From Lentibacillus daqui (GTDB lineage Bacteria > Bacillota > Bacilli > Bacillales > Amphibacillaceae), in NCBI RefSeq assembly GCF_027186265.1, contig NZ_CP114176.1:3038001-3102000 (forward strand): 64,000 nt of DNA. The letters run 5' to 3'. Shown piece by piece: positions 45,254 through 53,919 of the stretch. The notes under the pieces are model-generated. The model did not search any database, was not told the origin of the DNA, and worked only from the letters and a program-made list of their open reading frames with translations. The stretch's first letter is position 1. The number at the start of each line of letters is the position of its first letter. The position numbers and the translations under genes were made by a program.

Positions 45254-45850
45254 TCAGGCAAAGGCATCTTTCGCCAGCTCATCAGCTAAATCATTATATT
45301 TATCACCAGAATGACCTTTTACCTTAACAAAATAAATATCTACATCCTTTTTTACATCATCATAATATCGCTTATAAGCAATGGTTCCCTCTTTTTTGGC
45401 CTGCCATTCCCCTGTGCACCATTTAGCAATGCCTTCATAATCATGATAAATTGCTAGACTCTTCGCTCCGTTTTCAACAGCAAAAGCCATGGCCTTTTCT
45501 GCTCCTTTTAATTCGCCGGCAACATTTCGCATTGCTGCCAATTCCGGATCGTTAAATTTTGCGGAAAAGCGATGCTGCTGCCCTTGAAAAAACACGACTG
45601 CACCATAAGAAAATTCAGAGGTTACCTTATTAAAACTACCATCAACATATGCCACAACCTCCGATTTAGAAGCCGTGTCAATTGTTTTTTCACCATTGGA
45701 TCCCTGCAAGTAATTTTCGGCTTCTGTTTTACTAGTAAAACTTTTATATACAGCCCCTGAATATCCATGCACGTTGCGTTTACATTCATCCCAACTCGTA
45801 AATATACCAGTTTTTTTACCTTTTTTTACAGCATAATATTTTTTTGCCAT
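45254..45850 (-). CDS. rnhA: Ribonuclease H1 with N-terminal hybrid-binding (viroplasmin) domain
   Basis: A 198-residue RNase H1 that degrades RNA in RNA-DNA hybrids in the cytosol. Residues 1-50 form the hybrid-binding domain (KYYAVKKGKKTGIFTSWDEC, then GAVYKSFTSKTEAENYL). The nuclease domain has the D-E-D-D set: AYVDGSFN, GELKGAEKAM, AIYHDYEGI and NDLADELAKDA. The order hybrid-binding domain plus RNase H is the common form in Firmicutes with RnhA. It stands alone with its own start. Confidence 0.92.
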   Translation of the reverse strand: MAKKYYAVKKGKKTGIFTSWDECKRNVHGYSGAVYKSFTSKTEAENYLQGSNGEKTIDTASKSEVVAYVDGSFNKVTSEFSYGAVVFFQGQQHRFSAKFNDPELAAMRNVAGELKGAEKAMAFAVENGAKSLAIYHDYEGIAKWCTGEWQAKKEGTIAYKRYYDDVKKDVDIYFVKVKGHSGDKYNDLADELAKDAFA

Positions 45851-46128
45851 CGTATCATCGCACCATTTCTTGTATATTGTATATTAAGTTAAGAGAAGAT
45901 CTCACACGTAAGCAATTTCGTTGGTTTAATCTTTATTGTTTTTTCTATCAAAGGTTATTCATCAAGGTTTCCAAGCCAATTTGATTTCTTTTTCATCTTA
46001 ACAATATGATATTCCACAAATCAGCCAAAGTCAAGAACATTTGTTTGTATTCATTTTAAGAAAAGGGAGACTCCAGGAACCACTTGACATATAGGCTACA
46101 GTGGGTCTTTCGAGTGAATTCCTCCATT

Positions 46129-46164
46129 AAAAAACTGCTAGCACTTTACTACTAGCAGTTTTTC
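46129..46164. terminator. Bidirectional terminator after the peptide transporter gene
   Basis: AAAAACTGCTAG and CTAGCAGTTTTT form a perfect stem around a ten-base loop, ending 11 bases before the stop codon side of the dtpT-like gene. T-runs flank it on both strands. Confidence 0.8.
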
Positions 46165-46174
46165 CAGCACCGCG

Positions 46175-47662
46175 TTAATCAATCCCGCGCATTAGCTGAT
46201 GAATTTTTCCCGATGTAATAAATAGCAGTAAACCAAGAAGAACAGAAATTCCGCCGATCACACCAAAGTATAAAACTTCCGTGTCAAACGAATATAGCCG
46301 AACAATCTGTGCATTAATGGCTTGTGCTGAAGCATTAGATAAGAACCATAGACTCATCGTTTGTGCAGAAAATGCTGCCGGTGCAAGCTTGGTGGTTGCT
46401 GATAAACCAACTGGTGATAAACATAATTCCCCTATAACAACCAGGAAGAAGCTGAGTACCAACCATAATGGACTAACAAGTGTATCTGTTCCATTCATTA
46501 AAGCAGGGATAATCATCACGATAAATGAAAGACCTGCAAAAACTAACCCAATCGAAAATTTCGTCGGAGTCGATGGTTGCCGATTCCCGAGTTTAAGCCA
46601 AAGCCATGCGAAAACTGGTGCGAAAATAACGATAAATAGTGGATCCAATGATTGAAACCAGGATGATTGAATTTCCAACCCGGCGAAATGAAGCTGTGTT
46701 CGCTGATCTGCGTAACGAGCCAGAATGATCGATCCTTGTTCCTGAATTGCCCAAAACATGATGGCTGCAATAAACATCGGAATATAAGCCAGCAATCGGG
46801 AACGCTCCACTTTTGTTGTCTTCGGGCTTCGATACATGACAATAAAATAGATAGTTGGAATAACAATACCGCAAATACTAACAAGCATAGTAAACCGGTC
46901 GATTGTTAAAAGCCCTGTATAAATGGAAATGGCACCCAAAATAATCACAATAAGCGCAGCAATACCAATTCGACCAAATACAAGTTTACGCTCAGCTGCT
47001 GTTAGCGGGTTGGGCACATTCGTCCCAGCCGGTCCCAAATATTTTCCCTTGGTAAAGATGAACATGATCAAACCAATAAACATTCCAATGGCTGCCAGGC
47101 TAAACCCAAGGTGAAAATTATATTCCTGTCCAACAGTTCCGACAATTAACGGCGCAATAAGTGCACCCATATTGATTCCCATATAGAATATACTAAAACC
47201 AGAATCACGGCGATAGTCTTCTTTACTATACAAATCACCAACAATATTGGAAACATTCGGTTTAAGCAGTCCTGTCCCAATGACAATCAAGGCCATAGAT
47301 ACGAACAATCCTGTTATGCTTCCCGGAAAAGAAAGAACAATATGACCGAACATGATCAGGATACCGCCATAGAAAGTGGTACGAGCACTTCCCAGCAATC
47401 GGTCGGCAATCCAGCCGCCGATAATTCCGGACATATACACGAGAGAACCGTAAACGGCCATAATCGATGCAGCCGTTCCATGATCCATCCCCAGGCCGCC
47501 TTTTGAGATTTCATAGTACATATAAAATAATAAAATCGCGCGCATACCATAATAAGAGAAACGCTCCCAAAATTCAGTGAAAAAAAGCGTAGACAACCCC
47601 TTCGGATGTCCAAAGAAACCTTTCTGCGGGATATCTTGAATATTTTGATTATTAGACGACAT
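46175..47662 (-). CDS. dtpT: POT-family proton-coupled di-/tripeptide transporter
   Basis: A 495-residue integral membrane protein of the proton-dependent oligopeptide transporter family with about 14 helices. The substrate/proton motif FTEFWERFSYYGMRAILLFY (ExxERFxYYG) is complete, and GGWIADRLLGSARTTFYGG is the loop between helices 2 and 3. The second family motif region is FSIFYMGINMGALIAP. ATG follows AGGAGG by seven bases. It imports short peptides and probably serves nitrogen nutrition. No linked peptidase is seen. Confidence 0.92.
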   Translation of the reverse strand: MSSNNQNIQDIPQKGFFGHPKGLSTLFFTEFWERFSYYGMRAILLFYMYYEISKGGLGMDHGTAASIMAVYGSLVYMSGIIGGWIADRLLGSARTTFYGGILIMFGHIVLSFPGSITGLFVSMALIVIGTGLLKPNVSNIVGDLYSKEDYRRDSGFSIFYMGINMGALIAPLIVGTVGQEYNFHLGFSLAAIGMFIGLIMFIFTKGKYLGPAGTNVPNPLTAAERKLVFGRIGIAALIVIILGAISIYTGLLTIDRFTMLVSICGIVIPTIYFIVMYRSPKTTKVERSRLLAYIPMFIAAIMFWAIQEQGSIILARYADQRTQLHFAGLEIQSSWFQSLDPLFIVIFAPVFAWLWLKLGNRQPSTPTKFSIGLVFAGLSFIVMIIPALMNGTDTLVSPLWLVLSFFLVVIGELCLSPVGLSATTKLAPAAFSAQTMSLWFLSNASAQAINAQIVRLYSFDTEVLYFGVIGGISVLLGLLLFITSGKIHQLMRGID

Positions 47663-47689
47663 AGCATAACCTCCTTGTATAACAAGTCC

Positions 47690-47718
47690 ATTATACTATT
47701 GATTATTCAGTTATGAAA
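47690..47718 (-). promoter_or_regulatory. Promoter of the peptide transporter gene
   Basis: Minus-strand TATAAT (47690-47695) lies 17 bases after TTTCAT (47713-47718), 28 bases before the start codon. The -35 box is weak. Confidence 0.4.
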
Positions 47719-47819
47719 GTTATTTCTTCGTTTTAATAGGTCCATTAATTGAACTATTCTAAAAATAATACTTCGAACAAATGGCTCTTGGACTATTCCA
47801 TTTAGTCAAGAACTAATAT

Positions 47820-47858
47820 AAAAAAATAACCTCTGCCAAAAATTCAGCAGAGATTATT
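47820..47858 (-). terminator. Terminator of the four-carbon acid operon
   Basis: On the minus strand AATAATCTCTGC and GCAGAGGTTATT form the stem around a ten-base loop, followed by TTTTT. It lies about 45 bases past the pdxA2-like stop. Confidence 0.8.
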
Positions 47859-47900
47859 CGCCACCTTAATACCTATTCGATTTATATCGTCGAAACTCCA

Positions 47901-48899
47901 TCACTCAGTTGGCGCTAATTCAATCGACTGACGAAGCGCCTCTAACATGCTTCTTTCATCAACAATACCTTTTCCCGCGATGTCAAAAGCTGTTCCATGA
48001 TCCACACTAGTCCGGATAATTGGTAACCCAACGGTAATGTTTACACCGGCTTCAAGTCCCAACACTTTGATCGGTCCATGTCCTTGATCATGGTACATCG
48101 CAACAACAATGTCAAAGTCGCCACGTTGAGCACGAAAGAATAATGTATCAGCTGGAAGCGGACCCTCAACTGTAATGCCTTCTGTTTTAGCCTTTTCTAC
48201 AGCTGGAATGATTTTCTCCTCTTCTTCTCCGTAACCAAACAACCCATTTTCACCTGCATGTGGGTTAATGCCGCAAACACCGATTTTAGGCTGGTTGATA
48301 CCTGATTTCGACAGGGTTTCATGCGCGAGGCGAATCACATTGTACACCCTTTCCGGCTTGATCGAATGGATAGCATCCAGTAAGCCGATGTGTGTTGTCA
48401 CATGGATAACCTTCAATTTTGGCGATGATAACATCATGGAAAATTCCTTCGTTCCTGTTAGTTCAGCCAAAATTTCCGTGTGACCAGGATAATTGTGTCC
48501 ACCTTTATGCAAAGCCTCTTTATTTAGAGGTGCTGTACAAATGGCATCTATTTTCCCTTCGTTTGCCAGTTCTATCGCTGTTTTCAAATATTGAAATGCC
48601 GCGTCGCCCGCTTTGGCAGATACTTGTCCAAAAGGAAGGTCTGCCGGCAGCAAATCAAGGTCATAACAAGCAATTTCACCAAAGTTTGTATTTGTCAGGT
48701 CTGCATGACCATCGATTTTGTTAATGACAATATTTTCATTTAAAACGTTGGCAGCGCGCTCCAGCATTTTTGCATCACCAATGACAATCGGATGGGACTG
48801 CTTATATATTGTTTCATTTTGTAGGCTTTTTACGATAATTTCCGGGCCAACCCCGGCTGCATCACCCATCGTAATTCCAATTATCGGTTTCTTGCTCAT
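47901..48899 (-). CDS. pdxA2: PdxA2-like 4-phospho-D-threonate/erythronate dehydrogenase
   Basis: A 332-residue protein of the PdxA family. Metal-binding and active-site segments are visible: GITMGDAAGVGPEIIVKSL, CTAPLNKEALHKGGHNYPGH, GINPHAGENGLFGYGEEEE, MYHDQGHGPIKVLGLE and IRTSVDHGTAFDIAGKG. PdxA itself acts in vitamin B6 synthesis. Next to a DUF1537 kinase, however, the PdxA2 paralogue oxidises 4-phospho-D-threonate or D-erythronate, which then decarboxylates to dihydroxyacetone phosphate. Its start overlaps the kinase stop by four bases (ATGA). Confidence 0.9.
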   Translation of the reverse strand: MSKKPIIGITMGDAAGVGPEIIVKSLQNETIYKQSHPIVIGDAKMLERAANVLNENIVINKIDGHADLTNTNFGEIACYDLDLLPADLPFGQVSAKAGDAAFQYLKTAIELANEGKIDAICTAPLNKEALHKGGHNYPGHTEILAELTGTKEFSMMLSSPKLKVIHVTTHIGLLDAIHSIKPERVYNVIRLAHETLSKSGINQPKIGVCGINPHAGENGLFGYGEEEEKIIPAVEKAKTEGITVEGPLPADTLFFRAQRGDFDIVVAMYHDQGHGPIKVLGLEAGVNITVGLPIIRTSVDHGTAFDIAGKGIVDERSMLEALRQSIELAPTE

Positions 48900-50194
48900 T
48901 GTTTACTTACCCCTTTCATTTCCTGCATGGCGTAATAAATGGAATCTTTCCCGCCAAAGGCACCTGCTTTGGTCACCACAGTGAATGTCTTGCTTGTACC
49001 AATTAACGTTCCCAGTGGAATGCCTGTTTCAATTTGTTTCATTAAATTAAAACCAATTCCACCTAAATGACGTGTCGTATCTTTTGCCGTATCTCCGCCG
49101 GTCAACATGAAACCAGTTAATTGGTCGTTTTCTTTTGTAACCTGCAAAACAATTTCAGCCAGTGCTTTGGATACATGTTCCCCGATTTGATTATCCGTTA
49201 ATCCAAGTGCTTTGCCTTTTTTTTGTACTTCGTTTCTTGTCCGCTCATCAGAAGGAACATGTAGAACAATATCGTTTCCGTGTTCCAGTGCTTCCAAACA
49301 GCTGTTTACGTATTGTCTGCTGATGCTGTTCCAGTCCTTTGAAAATATTCGTATGCTATCTATCTCCACACCGCTAACTTTCGACTGTGCCTTCGCGTAT
49401 GCTACTTGTTTTTGTGTGATGGAAGATAAGCTGCCACATACCGTCATGACATACTCTGCACAATCAACATGTTCGGTTTGTTTTTCTTGTGCAATACCTA
49501 GAACATCAGGCAGTACTTCAGCCAGCCCTGCAGATCCTGCCCAAATCACATCGCTCGTAACAGTTGTTATTTTAGCTGCAAGTTTTTGAAGATCTCCTTG
49601 TGTTTGGACATCGCAAACGAGATAATGTATATTTCTTTCTTTAAAATGGTTGAGTATATCCCGAAAATCTGACAAGTTTTTGCTGAAATCAGCTCGTTTA
49701 AGCAATCCGACCTTCTTGCCAATTTCGTTTTCAATGATTTTGGGAATGAATGATTCCTTCACAGGGTGTTTCGGATCATTTGCCGCTTCAGTTGCTGCTA
49801 GTTCCGTTCCGTTAACAAAATGCACACCATCAACAGTTGTTCTCCCTAGTTGCGGATATGCCGGGGCAATCACAACAAAATCGACCGGAAACGCCTCAAA
49901 TACCGCTTGTAATTCTGTCCCGATATGCCCACGTAAAGTGGAATCCATTTTTTTATACATATGCTTATACCCTGACTCCTTGAGAAAACGTGCAGCCTGT
50001 TTGGTTACATCAAAAGCTTGTTTTTGCGACAGGGCACGGGAATTGGTATCAATAACAATACCACTATCCAGCAGGTCTGCATGTTGCGGCAAATCAAAAA
50101 ATACTGAAGTGCTGATTCCCTTTTCTGTGAGCTGGACCCCGCTGTCATTTGCTCCAGTTAGGTCATCTGCAATAATTCCAATTTTCTTTTCCAT
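48896..50194 (-). CDS. dtnK: Four-carbon acid sugar kinase (DUF1537 family, DtnK-like)
   Basis: A 432-residue kinase with the N-terminal domain start IGIIADDLTGANDSGVQLTE and the C-terminal ATP-binding region (FMLTGGDTAKDTTRHLGGIG, IPLGTLIGTSKTFTVVTKAG). Characterised members phosphorylate D-threonate, L-threonate or D-erythronate before oxidation by PdxA2 or related enzymes. The arrangement here (permease, kinase, PdxA2) points to a C4 sugar acid. The exact stereoisomer is not determined. Confidence 0.9.
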   Translation of the reverse strand: MEKKIGIIADDLTGANDSGVQLTEKGISTSVFFDLPQHADLLDSGIVIDTNSRALSQKQAFDVTKQAARFLKESGYKHMYKKMDSTLRGHIGTELQAVFEAFPVDFVVIAPAYPQLGRTTVDGVHFVNGTELAATEAANDPKHPVKESFIPKIIENEIGKKVGLLKRADFSKNLSDFRDILNHFKERNIHYLVCDVQTQGDLQKLAAKITTVTSDVIWAGSAGLAEVLPDVLGIAQEKQTEHVDCAEYVMTVCGSLSSITQKQVAYAKAQSKVSGVEIDSIRIFSKDWNSISRQYVNSCLEALEHGNDIVLHVPSDERTRNEVQKKGKALGLTDNQIGEHVSKALAEIVLQVTKENDQLTGFMLTGGDTAKDTTRHLGGIGFNLMKQIETGIPLGTLIGTSKTFTVVTKAGAFGGKDSIYYAMQEMKGVSKQ

Positions 50195-50209
50195 GTCTAT
50201 CCCTCTTTA

Positions 50210-51226
50210 TTAAGAACTTGCATGAGAGGCATCTTTCGGCGAATCATCTATTATATAATCATCCGGTACAGTAATGCCTTTCTTTTCTAGACGTTTTGTC
50301 AAAAATCCAATATAAAATGGCAATAAAATAGCGGTCGTTACAACTGATGCTGCAACCTGAACCGTAGCCAGTTCCACATTCGCTGCAAAAGAACTGCTAG
50401 CTGCCGCAATTGCAGCTGGTGTTGCAACAGCATTTCCAGCTGTAGACCCTTCTGAAGCACCTGCAATTGGGTTCCATTTGAATGCTTTAAAGACAAAGTA
50501 TCCAGCTGTTCCTGTTGCGAAGACAGTTAATAACCCAAGAATCACACCGCCTAAACCGCCATGAATGATGCTTCCAAAATCAATGCCCATTCCTAAAGCA
50601 AAAGCAAAGAATGGAATAAGCATGGAGCTCCCTTTATCAAGAAACTTTCTCATCTCTTCATCCAGGTTACCTAACACCATACCGACAATAATCGGTAATA
50701 ATACGGAAATGAATGAAACGACAGAAAACATACCATTGACAAATCCCATCGCACCAAAGATGGCCAAGGCTACCATGGTAAAGAATGGTCCATCGTTTAA
50801 TGCCAACAATGAATATGCTGCTCGATCCGTTTTGCCCCCATATTGACCGACAAGTGCCACATATAGCCCACCATTACTGTTCGTCATAGCAGCAATAATG
50901 GCAATCGGTGCCAGTCCTAGCCATAAACCATTTGAATCAGCAAAAATATAGGCGATCAAACCAACAACTGCACCAACTACCCATTTGGTGGCCAGCAGTG
51001 TAGCGCCTTTGCCAAGACTAACTCCGACATTGCGAAGATTAATCTGCGCACCTGTACATAGCAGAAATAATGCAATGAGTGTACTTGATCCATCCACAAA
51101 TAATGCCTGCGTAAAATTACCAATTCTCAGTAGGTCCGGCGCAAACGTATTGATTGTAGCCGCTATCAATAATGGGACGACCATCATACCTCCAGGAACC
51201 TTTTCCAGAAATGCTTTGATTTTCAC
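50210..51226 (-). CDS. kdgT: 2-keto-3-deoxygluconate permease-family transporter (KdgT-like)
   Basis: A 338-residue membrane carrier of the KdgT family with about ten helices. FLEKVPGGMMVVPLLIAATI at the start, GGLYVALVGQYGGKTDRAAY and AGASEGSTAGNAVATPAAIA are typical. GTG at 51226 is the probable start, since GGGGGA lies about six bases upstream. Family members import 2-keto-3-deoxygluconate; in DUF1537/PdxA2 clusters they import four-carbon sugar acids, and that role fits better here. It is the first gene of a three-gene operon. Confidence 0.87.
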   Translation of the reverse strand: MKIKAFLEKVPGGMMVVPLLIAATINTFAPDLLRIGNFTQALFVDGSSTLIALFLLCTGAQINLRNVGVSLGKGATLLATKWVVGAVVGLIAYIFADSNGLWLGLAPIAIIAAMTNSNGGLYVALVGQYGGKTDRAAYSLLALNDGPFFTMVALAIFGAMGFVNGMFSVVSFISVLLPIIVGMVLGNLDEEMRKFLDKGSSMLIPFFAFALGMGIDFGSIIHGGLGGVILGLLTVFATGTAGYFVFKAFKWNPIAGASEGSTAGNAVATPAAIAAASSSFAANVELATVQVAASVVTTAILLPFYIGFLTKRLEKKGITVPDDYIIDDSPKDASHASS

Positions 51227-51280
51227 GTTGAATCCCCCTTGTAATCGGCGAAGTGTTTTACGATGAAACACCAGCTATCT

Positions 51281-51295
51281 ATTAAGCGATTTCAT
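51281..51295 (-). promoter_or_regulatory. cre-like CcpA site of the kdgT operon
   Basis: Minus-strand ATGAAATCGCTTAAT matches WTGNAANCGNWNNCW with one mismatch. It starts seven bases downstream of the -10 box, a usual repressing position. Confidence 0.45.
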
Positions 51296-51301
51296 AACCA
51301 T

Positions 51302-51330
51302 ATTATAATTATTTATGATATAAAATGCAA
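51302..51330 (-). promoter_or_regulatory. Sigma-A-type promoter of the kdgT operon
   Basis: TTGCAT (51325-51330) and a perfect TATAAT (51302-51307) are separated by 17 bases on the minus strand, 75 bases before the kdgT start. No TGGCAC-N5-TTGC sigma-54 site was seen in the interval. Confidence 0.6.
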
Positions 51331-51385
51331 CAGTTTATTTATGTAAAAATAACAGCAAAAGGGGTTAGTTGTTTTATTTTGCAAT

Positions 51386-51410
51386 AAAAAGAAGCCTGGC
51401 TTGAGGCTCC
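51386..51410 (-). terminator. Short terminator of the PrpR-type regulator gene
   Basis: On the minus strand AGCCT and AGGCT form a short stem (GAGCCTCAAGCCAGGCTTC) followed by TTTTT, about 29 bases past the regulator stop. Confidence 0.6.
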
Positions 51411-51438
51411 ATTTGATATTAATATTTACACTCATTAT

Positions 51439-53178
51439 TTATCCATGCAATTTCCGCCAAAGCGTCGACCGATTAATACCCAATCTTTTCGCAGCTCGTG
51501 ATTGATTATTTCCTTCCTCTTGCAAAACCTTTTGAATCATTTGTTGTTCCATTTCTTTTAATGTGCCGGAAACAGGAAGATTATCGCTATACGCTTGATC
51601 TTTCATCTCGTTGAGGCATACAGCCAAATTTCTAACTTGAGCAAGTTCAATATAGTTGCCATCAGTCATGAGACTCAGCTCCCGAATAAATCTTTTCAAT
51701 TGGCTGATGTTTCCTTCCCATTCATAACTCTTTAGCAGATCCATTGCATCCGGCTTCACGCCCAATGTTTCATTTCCGTTTTCTGCATGAAGTTCCGTGA
51801 GAAAATAGTTGACGAACCCCGGAATATCTTCCTTTCTCTGCCGCAATGGTAATACATGTAAGGTCTGCTGTACGATTCTTTCATATAGACCTTTACTGAA
51901 TTTTTCCTGAGCCACCAATGTATCTAATGGGGTACTCGACAAGGCTAAAATTTGTAATCTAGTTGAAAGCAATAATTCTAAAAAGTTCCCCTGTACGGCA
52001 ACTGGTATTTCATCCACGTCTTTTAAAAGCAGACTTCCTTTGCGCATTGCAAGCAAATGGTGTTTCCATTCTGTTATCTCTTGAGGTGTGATACGGCTGC
52101 ATTCGACAATAACCAATGGTGACAATGGACCATGTTTTGCTAAATGTATTTCCTTGGCTATCGTTTGTTTTCCAGTGCCTTTTTCCCCAAAAATACAAAT
52201 GGCCTCATTCACTTTGGCAAATGTAGTAATGCTGCCTCTTAGTCGATTTGCTTGACCACTTTCGCCAATAATCGGAACATGCGCCAAATCACGTTCAATA
52301 TAAACGGACTGTTCATGATTTAATCTTTTTATTTCATGAATAACCAAGCCAACGATTTGTTCCGTTTTGTTAGCCGGAAAACCTTGCACCATGTATTTAT
52401 ATTGAGATCGGCTGCATTCTGTCCATTGGCTAGTCTCATTCATCCGTACGTTTTGAACCATTTTTATGATCTCCGGTTCTTGCAGCAATTGTTCATCATC
52501 CATGTCCCGTTGGAAAGAAATATTTTTATCGATTACCTCGTTATCCTTGTTTAACATCACTATGGGAAACGGGATGGATCGATAGGACTCCTGCAAAAAG
52601 TAAAATTGCTTTTTCAAATTGTCAAAAAGCCGGCAAACCCTTTTCCCTTCTTCCAATGCATCCATAAGGGCTTCTTTACCGGATGTGATGAGGACACCGC
52701 GCATCCCGATCTGTTCAGCCACTTGAATCGTAATCACATCGCCAATTACAACGTCATATCCCTGGGATTTAAGCTGTTTCAAGCGCCCGCCAACCTCATC
52801 ACCACTCTGAATCGTAACCACATGGACATCCAATTCCAAAATATTGCACAATGTCGCTGCACCTTGGGTAATATTTTCAAAACCAACCAGTGCAACTTCT
52901 TCCTTAATATCACGAATGAGTGTAAAAACGCGCAGCATATCATATCCGCTTATATCAATATGGACAACCGGAATAGAAACAGCTTCTTGAATAAGTGCGG
53001 CTGTCCCGCCACGACTTATAATGACGTCATACTCCTCCTGTTCAGCCAAACGCGCCATTTCCACGCCCTCTTGCAAGTTTGCCACCTTTATATCGAATTC
53101 AATATCCATTGGAACATCCATTTTTTCCGCAGTTCTAGCCAATCCGGAATATGGGGCAATTAGTAATGCTTTGATCAT
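51439..53178 (-). CDS. PrpR-N-type regulator with degenerate AAA+ domain, no GAFTGA
   Basis: A 579-residue regulator. Residues 1-190 are a PrpR N-terminal sensor domain (IKALLIAPYSGLARTAEKMD, YDVIISRGGTAALIQEAVSI). A PAS-like segment follows (SIPFPIVMLNKDNEVIDKN). The AAA+ region has a Walker A loop (CIFGEKGTGKQTIAKEI) and a Walker-B-like KGSLLLKDVDEI, but the GAFTGA loop that touches sigma-54 is missing. The C-terminus is a Fis-type HTH (GNNQSRAAKRLGINRSTLWRKL). Its neighbour is the kdgT operon, which has a sigma-A-type promoter. It probably controls that operon without sigma-54. Ligand binding by the PrpR-N domain is inferred. Confidence 0.87.
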   Translation of the reverse strand: MIKALLIAPYSGLARTAEKMDVPMDIEFDIKVANLQEGVEMARLAEQEEYDVIISRGGTAALIQEAVSIPVVHIDISGYDMLRVFTLIRDIKEEVALVGFENITQGAATLCNILELDVHVVTIQSGDEVGGRLKQLKSQGYDVVIGDVITIQVAEQIGMRGVLITSGKEALMDALEEGKRVCRLFDNLKKQFYFLQESYRSIPFPIVMLNKDNEVIDKNISFQRDMDDEQLLQEPEIIKMVQNVRMNETSQWTECSRSQYKYMVQGFPANKTEQIVGLVIHEIKRLNHEQSVYIERDLAHVPIIGESGQANRLRGSITTFAKVNEAICIFGEKGTGKQTIAKEIHLAKHGPLSPLVIVECSRITPQEITEWKHHLLAMRKGSLLLKDVDEIPVAVQGNFLELLLSTRLQILALSSTPLDTLVAQEKFSKGLYERIVQQTLHVLPLRQRKEDIPGFVNYFLTELHAENGNETLGVKPDAMDLLKSYEWEGNISQLKRFIRELSLMTDGNYIELAQVRNLAVCLNEMKDQAYSDNLPVSGTLKEMEQQMIQKVLQEEGNNQSRAAKRLGINRSTLWRKLHG

Positions 53179-53497
53179 ATCGACACCTCATTTGTTGCAT
53201 ATTTCAACAGTTATATTATGGCATAGATAGCGGGAAATGTCACCCAGCAACGGTAAATCATTGAATGGATAGCTGCTTCACGAGCGTCCGCTAATGTTAT
53301 TCGTTAGCCAAATGGAATACTCTTTCCGCCATTCTTCCCATGATCACCCAAATAAGCCTTATTATCTGCACATACAAATCCAAACATATTAGTTATTTAA
53401 CGACAATTATACTACTTTTTTCTTGCTATTGAGCTTTTTTGCAGGTTGGGGTAGTGTTTACGATAGTGTTTAAAATGAAAACTGGGGTTAAAAGGTA
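53179..53497. other. Intergenic region upstream of the Spo0E gene
   Basis: 319 bases without a gene. It contains the divergent leaders of the PrpR-type regulator and the Spo0E-type gene. No promoter boxes stand out clearly. Confidence 0.45.
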
Positions 53498-53659
53498 ATG
53501 AAATCAAAAAAGCAACTACGGGAACAGATTGAAAAATTAAAAACAGATATGATTGCATCCGGTAACAAAAAAGGTCTTAATCATCCATTAACTGTTAAAA
53601 TTAGTCAGGAATTGGACGAGCTAATAAACGAATATATGAAATTAACGCAACAAAAATAG
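53498..53659 (+). CDS. Spo0E-family aspartyl-phosphate phosphatase
   Basis: A 53-residue protein, the usual size of small Spo0E-like phosphatases. The start KQLREQIEKLKTDMIASG and the signature SQELDELINEYMKL match the family. The serine-glutamine-glutamate-leucine-aspartate (SQELD) motif interacts with phosphorylated Spo0A. These proteins delay sporulation by removing the phosphate from Spo0A. The start follows AAAGG. Too short for the usual gene-length cut-off, but the motif makes the call strong. Confidence 0.85.
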   Translation: MKSKKQLREQIEKLKTDMIASGNKKGLNHPLTVKISQELDELINEYMKLTQQK

Positions 53660-53919
53660 TGCGGTAGAGAAACCATCCAAACCATACATAGCCTTTATAC
53701 CGAGACATACACCGGCCTTTCATTCCATTAGCTAGTATTTAGCGATACCCATATCTTTCCCACTTATTGTAAGCGATGTCACATATGTGATATGATACTC
53801 CCTTCCTATCATTTTTGGTAATAACCAGAAGATGCGGGAGAAACAAATGGCTTGTATGATAGAATGGGAGAATGTATAGATAAACATACATGCTGATAAC
53901 CGACTGGGAGTGAGCGAAA

